A stretch of DNA of 61,901 bases, from assembly GCA_018066125.1 (NCBI GenBank), contig JAGHSA010000033.1, positions 1 to 61,901 on the forward strand, in the 5' to 3' direction. Both the position numbers and the translations under genes were made by a program. Of this stretch, positions 1-6,482 are shown piece after piece. The notes beneath the pieces were generated by a model. The model was not told where the DNA came from, ran no database searches, and saw only the letters and a program-made list of their open reading frames with translations. Each line of letters begins with the position of its first letter. The first letter of the stretch is position 1. This DNA comes from Candidatus Cryptobacteroides onthequi (GTDB lineage: Bacteria; Bacteroidota; Bacteroidia; Bacteroidales; UBA932).

Positions 1-204
1 ATAAGCATAATAGCCGAGGGCTTGCCGGAGGACGAAGTCCGACGCAGGGAGTTTGAGGGGTACGCCCCTCAATGAATAATAGCCGAGGGCTTGCGCAGCA
101 AGCCGTTCGAGGCCCGAGCCCGCACGGTTGCCGTAGGCAACGAAAAAGCCCTCAGCATCGCTGAGAGCTTTTTCGAGTGCGGGCAGGTTGACAATTATCG
201 AACC
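1..204 (+). repeat. Multi-hairpin repeat array, copy A
   Basis: A train of short perfect inverted repeats with 3-5 nt loops. GGAC(GAA)GTCC lies at 30-40. TTGAGGGG(TACG)CCCCTCAA lies at 53-72, an 8-bp stem with a UNCG-type tetraloop. GGCTTGC(GCA)GCAAGCC lies at 88-104. The 3' part folds as a three-way junction: P1 GCCCGCAC/GTGCGGGC (118-125 with 177-184), P2 GTTGCC(GTA)GGCAAC (127-141) and P3 (142-174, 14 of 15 pairs, ATC loop). It ends with the 20-bp motif at 185-204, repeated at 3142-3161. An 18-bp unit at 7-24 recurs at 76-93, so the array is internally modular. Positions 25-167 match 4138-4280 almost base for base. The left edge is cut by the window start. A frame stays open through it (91-384) but I do not regard that as a gene. 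Repeat family not recognised. Confidence 0.85.
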
Positions 205-449
205 ATTTTAAAGGAATTCAAGAGGGTGGAAGCGTTTGTGGATTCGCTACAAGAACGTGAAAACTTGAAAAAATGCGCTGAAACCTGGTTCATCGTCCAA
301 AACAGACGTAAAATCCCCCCCAAACACCTCTGGAAACATGATTCAGGCCAGAAACAGAGGCGAAAAAGCCAAATATCCGTCTGAAAATACAGCCAGATCG
401 ACAGGCCGAATTGATTATTGGCATAAATGCATCGTGGACAATAGAATGT
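205..449. other. Non-coding or decayed spacer
   Basis: Nothing recognisable is encoded between the hairpin array and the end of the first leftward gene. A plus-strand frame enters from the array and stays open to 384, and a minus-strand frame is open from about 435 to the TAA inside the 185-204 motif. Neither has a sensible start codon or a recognisable protein sequence. It may be remnant DNA. Confidence 0.4.
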
Positions 450-806
450 TCAGCTTAGATACGAATGCAACGAAAACGAGAAGTAACCTTTACTGTCGAG
501 GTAATTGACAGCATCATTGAGCAATCGCTGCTTAATCTGGTTGTCCACATCCGAATTCATAACAATCTCCGTGAAGGTTTCAATCGCTTCATTGGAGAGC
601 TGTAATGATTCTACCAGATAAGCGACAGGGTGTTCCTCAGCAAGGGCTCGATCAATATCCATGTTGAAGCCTTTTTCAACGATCTCATCCTGGACGGATT
701 GCATTGAATAGGAAACTGCATTTCCATCGATGAGACCGAGTTTCTTTGCCAAAGCCAACAGCATCTGGCCAATCATGTCTATCTGTCTTTTAACGTAATC
801 TTCCAT
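450..806 (-). CDS. Small hypothetical protein, third gene of an ECF-sigma operon
   Basis: A 118-residue soluble-looking protein with no family I recognise. It begins MEDYVKRQIDMIGQML, is mostly predicted helical and acidic, and has neither a signal peptide nor a membrane segment. Its ATG lies inside the end of the preceding membrane-protein gene (17-bp overlap), so the two are translationally coupled. The overlap and the shared strand put it in one transcript with the ECF sigma factor and the membrane protein. Its role, perhaps as a partner of the membrane protein, is inference only. Confidence 0.7.
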   Translation of the reverse strand: MEDYVKRQIDMIGQMLLALAKKLGLIDGNAVSYSMQSVQDEIVEKGFNMDIDRALAEEHPVAYLVESLQLSNEAIETFTEIVMNSDVDNQIKQRLLNDAVNYLDSKGYFSFSLHSYLS

Positions 807-1398
807 TGAGTGTTTCTGTCATTTCGTCAATAGCCCTCGTATGCTTTCGGTACATCCATGCTGCAAGTACTACTCCCAGCAGTATCCCGACAATCAGGCC
901 GATGACCACTCTGGTCTGAGTTGCATGCGAGAACAAAGGAAACTTCGGCCCCAAAATGGTCTCATAACATATCCAGAGAATCATGACAATATCTATCACG
1001 ATTTCTGCTGAGACTCCAATTCTGGTGATTCTTTTGACCTTGAGCATGGCAGTCAAGACATCACCGACGTGTCCATTGGAAAGGTCCTCGTCTCTCACCA
1101 TATGGGTGACCCAGTAGCTATAGAGTCCATCTATCAACATGACTGCGATTCCAGTTATGGTCAATAGCTTCGTCAGTCCATACATGCGGGAGTAAATGAT
1201 GATGGGATATATGGCAAGAAAGGCTGCGACAAGCACTCCTGTGCCATTGGTCTTGATGATGTTGGAATTCTTTTTCAACTGCTGCAGCATCAGTTGCTCA
1301 TTGACCTGGATCTGCTCATCCAAAGTCGCCTTGAGCATTTGCATCTGCTCTCTCATATCCTCAAGTTCGAGAAGATTCTTGTCTTCATTACTCTCCAT
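790..1398 (-). CDS. Membrane protein downstream of ECF sigma factor, putative anti-sigma or sensor
   Basis: A 202-residue inner-membrane protein. The N-terminal 50 residues are charged and heptad-like (LEDMREQMQMLKATLDEQ), suggesting a cytoplasmic coiled coil. About four hydrophobic segments follow, near residues 53-70, 74-95, 125-147 and 165-182, and then a short basic tail. It overlaps the sigma factor gene by 11 bp and the next small gene by 17 bp, which is tight coupling. This architecture, a short coiled coil followed by four helices, is common in Bacteroidota immediately after small ECF sigma genes. A regulatory role is therefore likely, but no anti-sigma domain is recognisable. Confidence 0.75.
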   Translation of the reverse strand: MESNEDKNLLELEDMREQMQMLKATLDEQIQVNEQLMLQQLKKNSNIIKTNGTGVLVAAFLAIYPIIIYSRMYGLTKLLTITGIAVMLIDGLYSYWVTHMVRDEDLSNGHVGDVLTAMLKVKRITRIGVSAEIVIDIVMILWICYETILGPKFPLFSHATQTRVVIGLIVGILLGVVLAAWMYRKHTRAIDEMTETLNGRLR

Positions 1399-1873
1399 GG
1401 CTCATTCTTTTTAATTGTTCCTTGATCCTGACAAGTTTGACAGACACGTTTTTCGCCGAGATCCCCACAATCATTCCAATCTCATCATATGGCATCCCCT
1501 CGAGCCACAACATGACAATTGCCCTGTCAAAGGGATTCAATGAATGGATCCTGTCATATAGCATACGGACCTGAGCATTCTTCTTCCCATTCTCGGCACT
1601 CTCAATGTCTTCATGGGAAACTGCCAGAGGGCATTCGTCCTTCCAGTGCCTGCGCTTCCTGTCGGCAGAAATACACGAGTTCATGGTGACTTTCCATACC
1701 CATGCCTTCGTGAGGCCATTCTTTGGCGGAAAGCCCTTCCATAGATGGATGAGAGCTTCCTGGACCAGGTCGTCTGTATCCTCAGGCCTGTCAGCATACA
1801 TCATGCATACAGAGTAGATTGTACTCTTGTACTGCTTGATCATTGCCGTGAATTCTTGTTCAATTGCATCCAT
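1388..1873 (-). CDS. ECF-type RNA polymerase sigma-70 factor
   Basis: Extracytoplasmic-function sigma factor that would direct RNA polymerase to a small regulon. Region 2 is visible around YSVCMMYADRPEDTDDLVQE, with the acidic core-binding end and the following HLWKGF. Region 4 contains the helix-turn-helix ending EIGMIVGISAKNVSVKLVR. I take the ATG at 1873 as the start. A GTG six codons upstream (1891) is possible and would add MKQVLT. It is the first gene of a three-gene overlapping operon with a membrane protein and a small protein, the usual layout for a membrane-gated sigma factor. No clear TAnnTTTG box lies upstream, so the promoter is unknown and may be self-recognised. Confidence 0.9.
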   Translation of the reverse strand: MDAIEQEFTAMIKQYKSTIYSVCMMYADRPEDTDDLVQEALIHLWKGFPPKNGLTKAWVWKVTMNSCISADRKRRHWKDECPLAVSHEDIESAENGKKNAQVRMLYDRIHSLNPFDRAIVMLWLEGMPYDEIGMIVGISAKNVSVKLVRIKEQLKRMSHGE

Positions 1874-2095
1874 TGTCAAAACTTGTTTCACCCAAGAAAC
1901 GCAAGAAGGGTAGGAAAAACTACAGAGTTCCAGGTCACCTGGACACTTCGGGTGGCCGGAGATTACCTTTTTGAACCATATCTGTGTGCATTGAGGCCTG
2001 TGCTGAAATCACATATAGCGGGCCGATCCGAATACGTAAGAAATGGAATCGTGCTCAAAAAAAACAGGAATCTCCCTTGGGTGTGTAGTACACTA

Positions 2096-2461
2096 TTAAT
2101 TTGCCGAGCTATCAGATTCTATCTCGATAAATCTGCCATCTGCTTCTGAATCTCTTTCAAATGCAGAGCCAATAGGCGCATCAAGATATTTGATAATATC
2201 AGAATCATAATTGGCGATGGTATTCACTGAATATATCTCAAAATGTTTTGGGTTGTTACAGTATAATCTACCCTCTTGTCCTGCAAAAAACCTCCAACCG
2301 CTATCATCTGGTCTATCCCCTTGTTCTCTGTACATATAACCAACCTTCTTCCCATCGACAGTGATCATATCACTGGCAAGACAATATCCCATATCCGGGA
2401 CAAGACGCTTGATATCTTTAGCATCTATCATGAACTTCTTTTCTCTTTTGAAAATGCTCAT
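2096..2461 (-). CDS. DUF2185 (Imm33-like) protein
   Basis: A 121-residue protein of the DUF2185 family. The signature is clear: CLASDMITVDGKKVGYMYRE, then DSGWRFFAGQEG, then IYSVNTIANYDSDIIKYLDAP and GSAFERD. Members are small cytoplasmic proteins often found as immunity proteins (Imm33-like) in polymorphic-toxin and polyimmunity loci, and many occur as orphans. An alternative ATG lies at residue 11. A TAnnTTTG box at 2503-2496 gives it its own promoter. Base composition is lower in GC than the core genome, consistent with acquisition. No cognate toxin is in the window, so an immunity role is inferred. Confidence 0.8.
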   Translation of the reverse strand: MSIFKREKKFMIDAKDIKRLVPDMGYCLASDMITVDGKKVGYMYREQGDRPDDSGWRFFAGQEGRLYCNNPKHFEIYSVNTIANYDSDIIKYLDAPIGSAFERDSEADGRFIEIESDSSAN

Positions 2462-2495
2462 ATTAACAAGTGGCGTATGATCTGTTCATCTTTGT

Positions 2496-2503
2496 CAAAA
2501 ATA
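2496..2503 (-). promoter_or_regulatory. -7 promoter element (TATTTTTG) for DUF2185 gene
   Basis: Matches the Bacteroidota housekeeping consensus TAnnTTTG, reading leftward. It leaves a leader of roughly 28 nt before the ATG at 2461. Confidence 0.55.
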
Positions 2504-2532
2504 GTAATTGCTGAAGTTTATCTTGTATTGCT

Positions 2533-2751
2533 CTAGAGTTCCTTCTGCTGCTTACGGATCCTGAGGAGATTGACACTCTCATAGATAACCACAAGGATTC
2601 CGAGTCCAAGGATTATCCAATGTCTGACACTCGCATCATGAATACCCTGTTCCAGAATCTCACTGAGATTCAGGCCAGCCAATAATATCCACAGTACAAT
2701 CATGCATATTGCATGTTGCATCTGCCTTCTGAGTTCTTCTTTCACGTTCAT
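2533..2751 (-). CDS. Small two-helix membrane protein
   Basis: A 72-residue protein with two hydrophobic segments (about residues 15-30 and 43-60) and a basic C-terminus ending LLRIRKQQKEL. No family recognised. It follows another tiny two-helix protein gene with a 16-bp gap, so the two are probably co-transcribed and may form a pair. It lies between hairpin repeat copies A and B together with DUF2185 and the ECF unit, all leftward. Confidence 0.6.
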   Translation of the reverse strand: MNVKEELRRQMQHAICMIVLWILLAGLNLSEILEQGIHDASVRHWIILGLGILVVIYESVNLLRIRKQQKEL

Positions 2752-2767
2752 GATTCAGGATGTCTTG

Positions 2768-2941
2768 TCAGAATATCAAGATGGACATAAAGTAGACAGC
2801 ACTCATGAATGATCCTATCACCATAATGAGATAGGAACGCCTGGCTTCTTTGGACTTCGGCTCATGCCTGGTCATGGAAATCAGTCCTGTAAGAATCAGC
2901 ACACAGGCTATGACAAGCCAGACAAGTTTGATAGTTCTCAT
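2768..2941 (-). CDS. Tiny two-helix membrane protein
   Basis: A 57-residue protein starting MRTIKLVWLVIACVLILTG. It has two membrane segments separated by a basic loop with HEPKSKEARRS. The same frame stays open a further 70 codons upstream, through hairpin repeat copy B. That extension is low-complexity, lacks homology and runs through the repeat, so I place the start at the ATG at 2941. It probably forms an operon with the next two-helix gene (16-bp gap). Function unknown. It could be a holin-like, toxin-like or accessory membrane peptide, but nothing in the sequence decides this. Confidence 0.55.
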   Translation of the reverse strand: MRTIKLVWLVIACVLILTGLISMTRHEPKSKEARRSYLIMVIGSFMSAVYFMSILIF

Positions 2942-3099
2942 GCTTTCCGGGCTATTTAGATTATGTTCATTTTGATTTGTTTGCAAGTTAGTGTTTTTCC
3001 CAAAACATTCACTCTCACAGACGGAAAAACATGCCGACGAAACAGAATACATTTCTTGTAGAACTATCTCAAATAACTTGCCAGGCTTCATGAATAGAA

Positions 3100-3161
3100 G
3101 CTGCGACCGATTGGAAGAGCGCAGCGACGATGGCCGCGGGGAGGTTGACAATTATCGAACC
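3100..3161 (+). repeat. Multi-hairpin repeat, short copy B
   Basis: A minimal copy made of the two ends of the element. The left module, starting CGATTGGAAGAGCGCAGCG at 3108, is shared with copy C at 4017. The right module at 3138-3161 ends in the same 20-bp motif as copy A (185-204). An extra stem GCTGCG/CGCAGC pairs 3100-3105 with 3120-3125. The minus-strand reading of the 20-bp motif supplies the last codons and the TAA stop of the DUF2442/HTH gene (3152). Same orientation as copies A and C. Confidence 0.8.
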
Positions 3162-3685
3162 TTCTGAGATGATTTTTCGACTGTGGCGATGGTTTTGCGT
3201 GGGTTGCCATAAACTGAATCAACATTGTCAGACAAAAGCCGTTTGGTTGTATCTATTGTAGGGGAATATTCTTTCACTGTCCCATAGGCACAATACTCGA
3301 GTCCCAATTGGTGAATTGCGTCAAGTATCTCGGTCTCTCTTGCCGCCGAAGGTTTCTTGAAGCCATTGATGTAATTCCGTAACAGGGTTGCATTTATGCC
3401 AATGCGTTTAGCAAACTCAGCTACATTGATTTCCTTGTGCATGAGGAAGAACTCCTGGACCTTTGATGGAATAGCATCATCATACTCAAAACTCTCAAAA
3501 GAGATGTCCTCATCAAGTTCCCGCCAATGAATACCAGTGAAACCAATTTCATACCTCTTGCGCTGATCTTCTGATGCGCCCATCAGAGCAGGATACCAAA
3601 GCAGAGACTGCTTCAGCTTTCGTCCTGATGTATCTTCCGCGTAGATATATTTTGAGTCGAATGTGATATTGCACAGCTTTTCCAT
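3152..3685 (-). CDS. DUF2442 and helix-turn-helix antitoxin-like protein
   Basis: A 177-residue protein. The N-terminal 80 residues resemble DUF2442 (ITFDSKYIYAEDTSGRKLKQSL, then IHWRELDEDISFESF). Residues about 90-125 form an XRE-like helix-turn-helix (NVAEFAKRIGINATLLRNYI). DUF2442 proteins are usually encoded next to DUF4160 proteins in antitoxin/toxin-like pairs. Here the upstream DUF4160 gene overlaps by one base (TAATG), so the two are translationally coupled. The last codons GTT CGA TAA fall inside the motif shared by hairpin repeats A and B. Antitoxin and autorepressor roles are inferred from family and context. Confidence 0.8.
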   Translation of the reverse strand: MEKLCNITFDSKYIYAEDTSGRKLKQSLLWYPALMGASEDQRKRYEIGFTGIHWRELDEDISFESFEYDDAIPSKVQEFFLMHKEINVAEFAKRIGINATLLRNYINGFKKPSAARETEILDAIHQLGLEYCAYGTVKEYSPTIDTTKRLLSDNVDSVYGNPRKTIATVEKSSQKVR

Positions 3686-3924
3686 TACTTGTCAAAGTGC
3701 TCCTTCCACCTTTTAATGATTATGTCCTTATTGTCAGCTATGACACTTTCTATCTTCTTTTGATCGCTCACTTTGATACAATGCTTTTCTCTCAGTTTGA
3801 ACTCTTCACCCAACAAATCATAAACAGCGTAACCATCATTCCCCTCAACATGAACATGAATAGGCTCATGCTCCCTGCTGTAAAAGAAAAACGAGTAACC
3901 GAAGAATCTGAAGATTTCTGGCAT
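3685..3924 (-). CDS. DUF4160 protein, probable toxin-like partner
   Basis: A 79-residue DUF4160 protein beginning MPEIFRFFGYSFFFYSREHE with the characteristic PIHVHV stretch. The family is found with DUF2442 in two-gene modules that behave like toxin-antitoxin systems. The frame extends to a GTG at 3942, but that codon sits on the last base of a TAnnTTTG box (3949-3942). The ATG at 3924 is therefore the likely start, with a leader of about 12 nt. Stop and next start overlap (TAATG). AT-rich relative to the core genes. Confidence 0.8.
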   Translation of the reverse strand: MPEIFRFFGYSFFFYSREHEPIHVHVEGNDGYAVYDLLGEEFKLREKHCIKVSDQKKIESVIADNKDIIIKRWKEHFDK

Positions 3925-3941
3925 AACAAAATATCTTGCCA

Positions 3942-3949
3942 CAAATATA
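3942..3949 (-). promoter_or_regulatory. -7 promoter element (TATATTTG) for DUF4160-DUF2442
   Basis: Exact TAnnTTTG match reading leftward. It decides the start of the DUF4160 gene because the upstream GTG overlaps it. Confidence 0.6.
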
Positions 3950-4016
3950 GGGAATTATTTTTAATACCTAAACCTGAAACTCTACAATACGAAAGAAGCA
4001 ATCTTTCAACGGCAAA

Positions 4017-4280
4017 CGATTGGAGGAGCGCAGCGACGATGGCCGCATCAGCGGCCGTGGTGGAGCGTCAGCGAGACTTCGAAGAAGTCGAAGCAGCGGA
4101 GCCACCGCCCGAGTCCCTTCGCCCAGCACAAAACGAGCCGGAGGACGAAGTCCGACGCAGGGAGTTTGAGGGGTACGCCCCTCAATGAATAATAGCCGAA
4201 GGCTTGCGCAGCAAGCCGTTCGAGGCCCGAGCCCGCACGGTTGCCGTAGGCAACGAAAAAGCCCTCAGCATCGCTGAGAG
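4017..4280 (+). repeat. Multi-hairpin repeat array, long copy C
   Basis: The longest copy. Hairpins in order are GGCCGC(ATCA)GCGGCC at 4041-4056, GACTTC(GAA)GAAGTC at 4075-4089, GGAC(GAA)GTCC at 4143-4153, TTGAGGGG(TACG)CCCCTCAA at 4166-4185 and GGCTTGC(GCA)GCAAGCC at 4201-4217. GTTGCC(GTA)GGCAAC and CTCAGC(ATC)GCTGAG follow, ending at 4278. The left module equals copy B, and 4138-4280 equals copy A. Unlike copy A it lacks the closing arm of P1/P3 and the 20-bp end motif. It stops at 4280, where an HTH gene fragment begins. Confidence 0.85.
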
Positions 4281-4455
4281 CGCGATTCTTGATATAACAC
4301 AACAGGAACTCGCTGTGTCTGTCGGCGTTAGCAGGCAGACGATAAATTCCATAGAGTCTGGAAAATATGTCCCATCTACCATTTTGGCTCTCAAGATTGC
4401 CAAGTATTTTAATAAGCCGGTAGAGCAAGTATTTTCTCTTGAGGATTCGGATTAA
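4204..4455 (+). pseudogene. 5'-truncated XRE-family HTH regulator fused to hairpin repeat
   Basis: The C-terminal 57 residues are a standard XRE domain ([20 protein letters not shown], then [18 protein letters not shown] and VEQVFSLED). The expected N-terminus (basic start and first helix) is missing. The open frame instead runs back into hairpin repeat copy C and picks up a TTG start, giving the N-terminal sequence [19 protein letters not shown]. The junction is at 4280. This is most simply a gene decapitated by repeat insertion or recombination. A translated chimera cannot be excluded, since the frame is kept. Confidence 0.7.
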
Positions 4456-4578
4456 CTTAAGATAACGGAGTTGATTTATACTTCCATAATCTTTTGGGCC
4501 TGGCTTATCTACAAGTCTCTATTGCACCACCAATAAATAATGACTATATAGTGTTCGTCTTTCAACTCGTATTTTAAT

Positions 4579-5739
4579 ATGAATTCAAATGCCATGGGAT
4601 TGATCCTGTCACGTATGCAGAGCGTGATATTAACGCTGTTCGCCTGTTTTCTTGCACTCTGTTCCTGTTCTCATCACGGGACCTTCATCGTGGAGGGGAA
4701 TATACGCGACGTCAAGGACTCCGCTGTCGTGGTGATGCTGCGTTTCGATGACGTGGTATCGGGACATGCAATAGGGGTAGCAACAGACACTCTGGTCGGT
4801 GGAAAGTTCCGATTCGAGTTGCCAGTTGAAAATGAAACAGACCAGTATGGGGTCCTTTTCCTGGGTGAATCATTCCCGCAGCACGGTCCGACAGTCTTTG
4901 CCGAGGCTGGGAAGAAGGCGGTAATCTCGGGTCGCGGTTATCTGGCCAGTGCTTATGACGTGAAGAGCAGGGTCAAGAGTCAGCGCGAATGGAATATGTT
5001 TATTGAAGCAACAAGGAGTGATCTGGAATTGGACGACCGGATGCTGCTGGAAACGAAAAAGTATGCGTCGTATGCTGACTATAGGAATGCAAGAGATTCT
5101 GTCAGCACATCTATCTTCCAGAAAGAACTGCCGATTCTCAAGAAGATGGATGTGTCCGATGTGTGGATGCAGAAGGTCCATTCTCATGCTAAATATCTTT
5201 CTCAGTTCAAGGATGGTAGCAAGGATGCGCTCAAGGAAGAACTCCGCTCGTTGCTTGACAAGTGTACCGAGGAGCAGATGAATACTGACCTTATGGTCAG
5301 CGCCGCAAAATTTCTCTCTGTCATTTTGCCTCTTTCCCTTGGAGACCGGTTCCCTGAAGTCGCTGTTCATGATGCAGATGGATAGAGTCACGTCCTGTCG
5401 GAGTTCAAGGGGAACGAACTGCTCGTCGAGTTCTCTGAACTTGGCTGCCATCCATGTGTCCTTGCAAAACCGGAGATTGAAAGGATCTGCTTTGAACGCA
5501 AGGATGATTTCTTCGCCCTTTGCATCAACATGAACAGTTACGACACATGGAAACCACGCGCGGAAGAACATGCTCCGGCAAATATGCTGGAGTTCAATGA
5601 GGACGAGGGAAACAGAGGCGTGTATGCCAGATTAGGTACGGGTGCCGTGCCAACTTTCGTCCTTGTCGACAAGGACTTTGTCATCAAGGACATCTGGGTC
5701 GGATATGGCGAGGGCTCGATCCAAGACCGGGTCAGATAA
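4579..5739 (+). pseudogene. Thioredoxin-like (TlpA/DUF4369-type) lipoprotein gene with in-frame TAG
   Basis: A single frame of 387 codons interrupted only by TAG at 5383-5385. The N-terminus is a lipoprotein signal (LTLFACFLALCSCSHHG, probable ATG at 4615). A DUF4369-like beta domain (FIVEGNIRDVKDSAVVVML) and a helical linker follow. After the stop comes a thioredoxin fold with the redox motif GCHPC and the cis-proline strand GTGAVPTFVLVDKD. Intact homologues are periplasmic thiol-disulfide oxidoreductases. The TAG lies just before the thioredoxin core, so a truncated product would be inactive. A C-to-T change from CAG would explain it. The remaining reading frame shows no decay. Confidence 0.75.
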
Positions 5740-5774
5740 TTTTCATTATATTTGTATTCAGTAGATTTACCTCC

Positions 5775-6452
5775 ATGAAACATTACATCCTTTCTCTCGC
5801 ACTGTTGCTCTCATGTGTCTTTGCCGGTGCACAGGAAATCAGACCAGTGAAGGCTGACGTCTCCGACTATGTGCCGCTGCTCCAGGATGCCGGATTCGGC
5901 ATTTTTGCATTTGACATCTCGTCGCTGAATGATAATGCATACAACATCAGTCTGGTTGTGAGCGAGTACGTCAATGGTGAGCTGATTAGTGAATCCGAGT
6001 CATACGAGGTTGAGAGCAGTCTCTACAAGAACCCGCAGAAGCTGACACTTGGTTTTTCGCCGAAGTCTGAATCCATAAGAAATGTCAGGCTATATGTCGA
6101 CGATGTGCGAGTAGCGGCAAAAACTCTGACTCTGAAGCCGATGACTGCACCAAGATATGATGGGGAGATCATGTATGATCTTCTTGAATTTGAATTGAGT
6201 AAGATATGGGTCAACGCTGTCACGCCGCTTGTCCTTCTGGGCTCGTACTGGTATGATGAGCCATTCAAGACAGTCCGTTTCTTTGGCGACGAATACCGCA
6301 CCATCGAGATGTCGTCACCGATCATGAAACTGATTCCTCATTGCTACGTCCTCGGAATAAAGGTTGAACAGCAATACAAGACTTACAATGCAGTGCCGAT
6401 CCAGTCTAATGGCAATAAGTCAATCCCATTGACGGGAGGCGGTAGTAATTAA
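5775..6452 (+). CDS. DUF5041-like secreted protein
   Basis: A 225-residue exported protein with signal peptide MKHYILSLALLLSCVFAGAQ, cleaved after GAQ. The mature part begins EIRPVKADVSDYVPLLQDAG and contains FDISSLNDNAYNISLVV and, near residue 155, PLVLLGSYWYDEPFKTVRFFG. This resembles the DUF5041 family of Bacteroidota. The family assignment is from memory of these motifs and is moderately secure. It sits 35 bp after the broken thioredoxin gene and 30 bp before another thioredoxin-fold lipoprotein, so the three were probably one transcript. Confidence 0.65.
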   Translation: MKHYILSLALLLSCVFAGAQEIRPVKADVSDYVPLLQDAGFGIFAFDISSLNDNAYNISLVVSEYVNGELISESESYEVESSLYKNPQKLTLGFSPKSESIRNVRLYVDDVRVAAKTLTLKPMTAPRYDGEIMYDLLEFELSKIWVNAVTPLVLLGSYWYDEPFKTVRFFGDEYRTIEMSSPIMKLIPHCYVLGIKVEQQYKTYNAVPIQSNGNKSIPLTGGGSN

Positions 6453-6482
6453 AAACAAAACCAACGAAATAGAAGCAAAAAT

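Noticed and set aside
91-384. Open frame starting inside hairpin copy A
   Set aside because: It shares its N-terminus with the HTH chimera only because both read through the same repeat. The remainder is lysine/arginine-rich sequence without homology.
2942-3151. 70-residue N-terminal extension of the tiny membrane protein at 2768-2941
   Set aside because: The extension is the translation of repeat copy B and adjacent low-complexity DNA. The ATG at 2941 is followed directly by a signal-like hydrophobic helix.
3697-4188. 163-codon plus-strand frame ending in copy C
   Set aside because: It is antisense to the DUF4160 gene for its first half and then reads through the hairpin train.
1-4280. Hairpin repeats as classical integron attC sites
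   Set aside because: No GTTRRRY/RYYYAAC core pair is present and no IntI gene is in the window. Only the cassette-like arrangement is similar.
1-4280. CRISPR array
   Set aside because: The repeats are few, irregularly spaced and internally palindromic, with genes between them. No cas genes are present.
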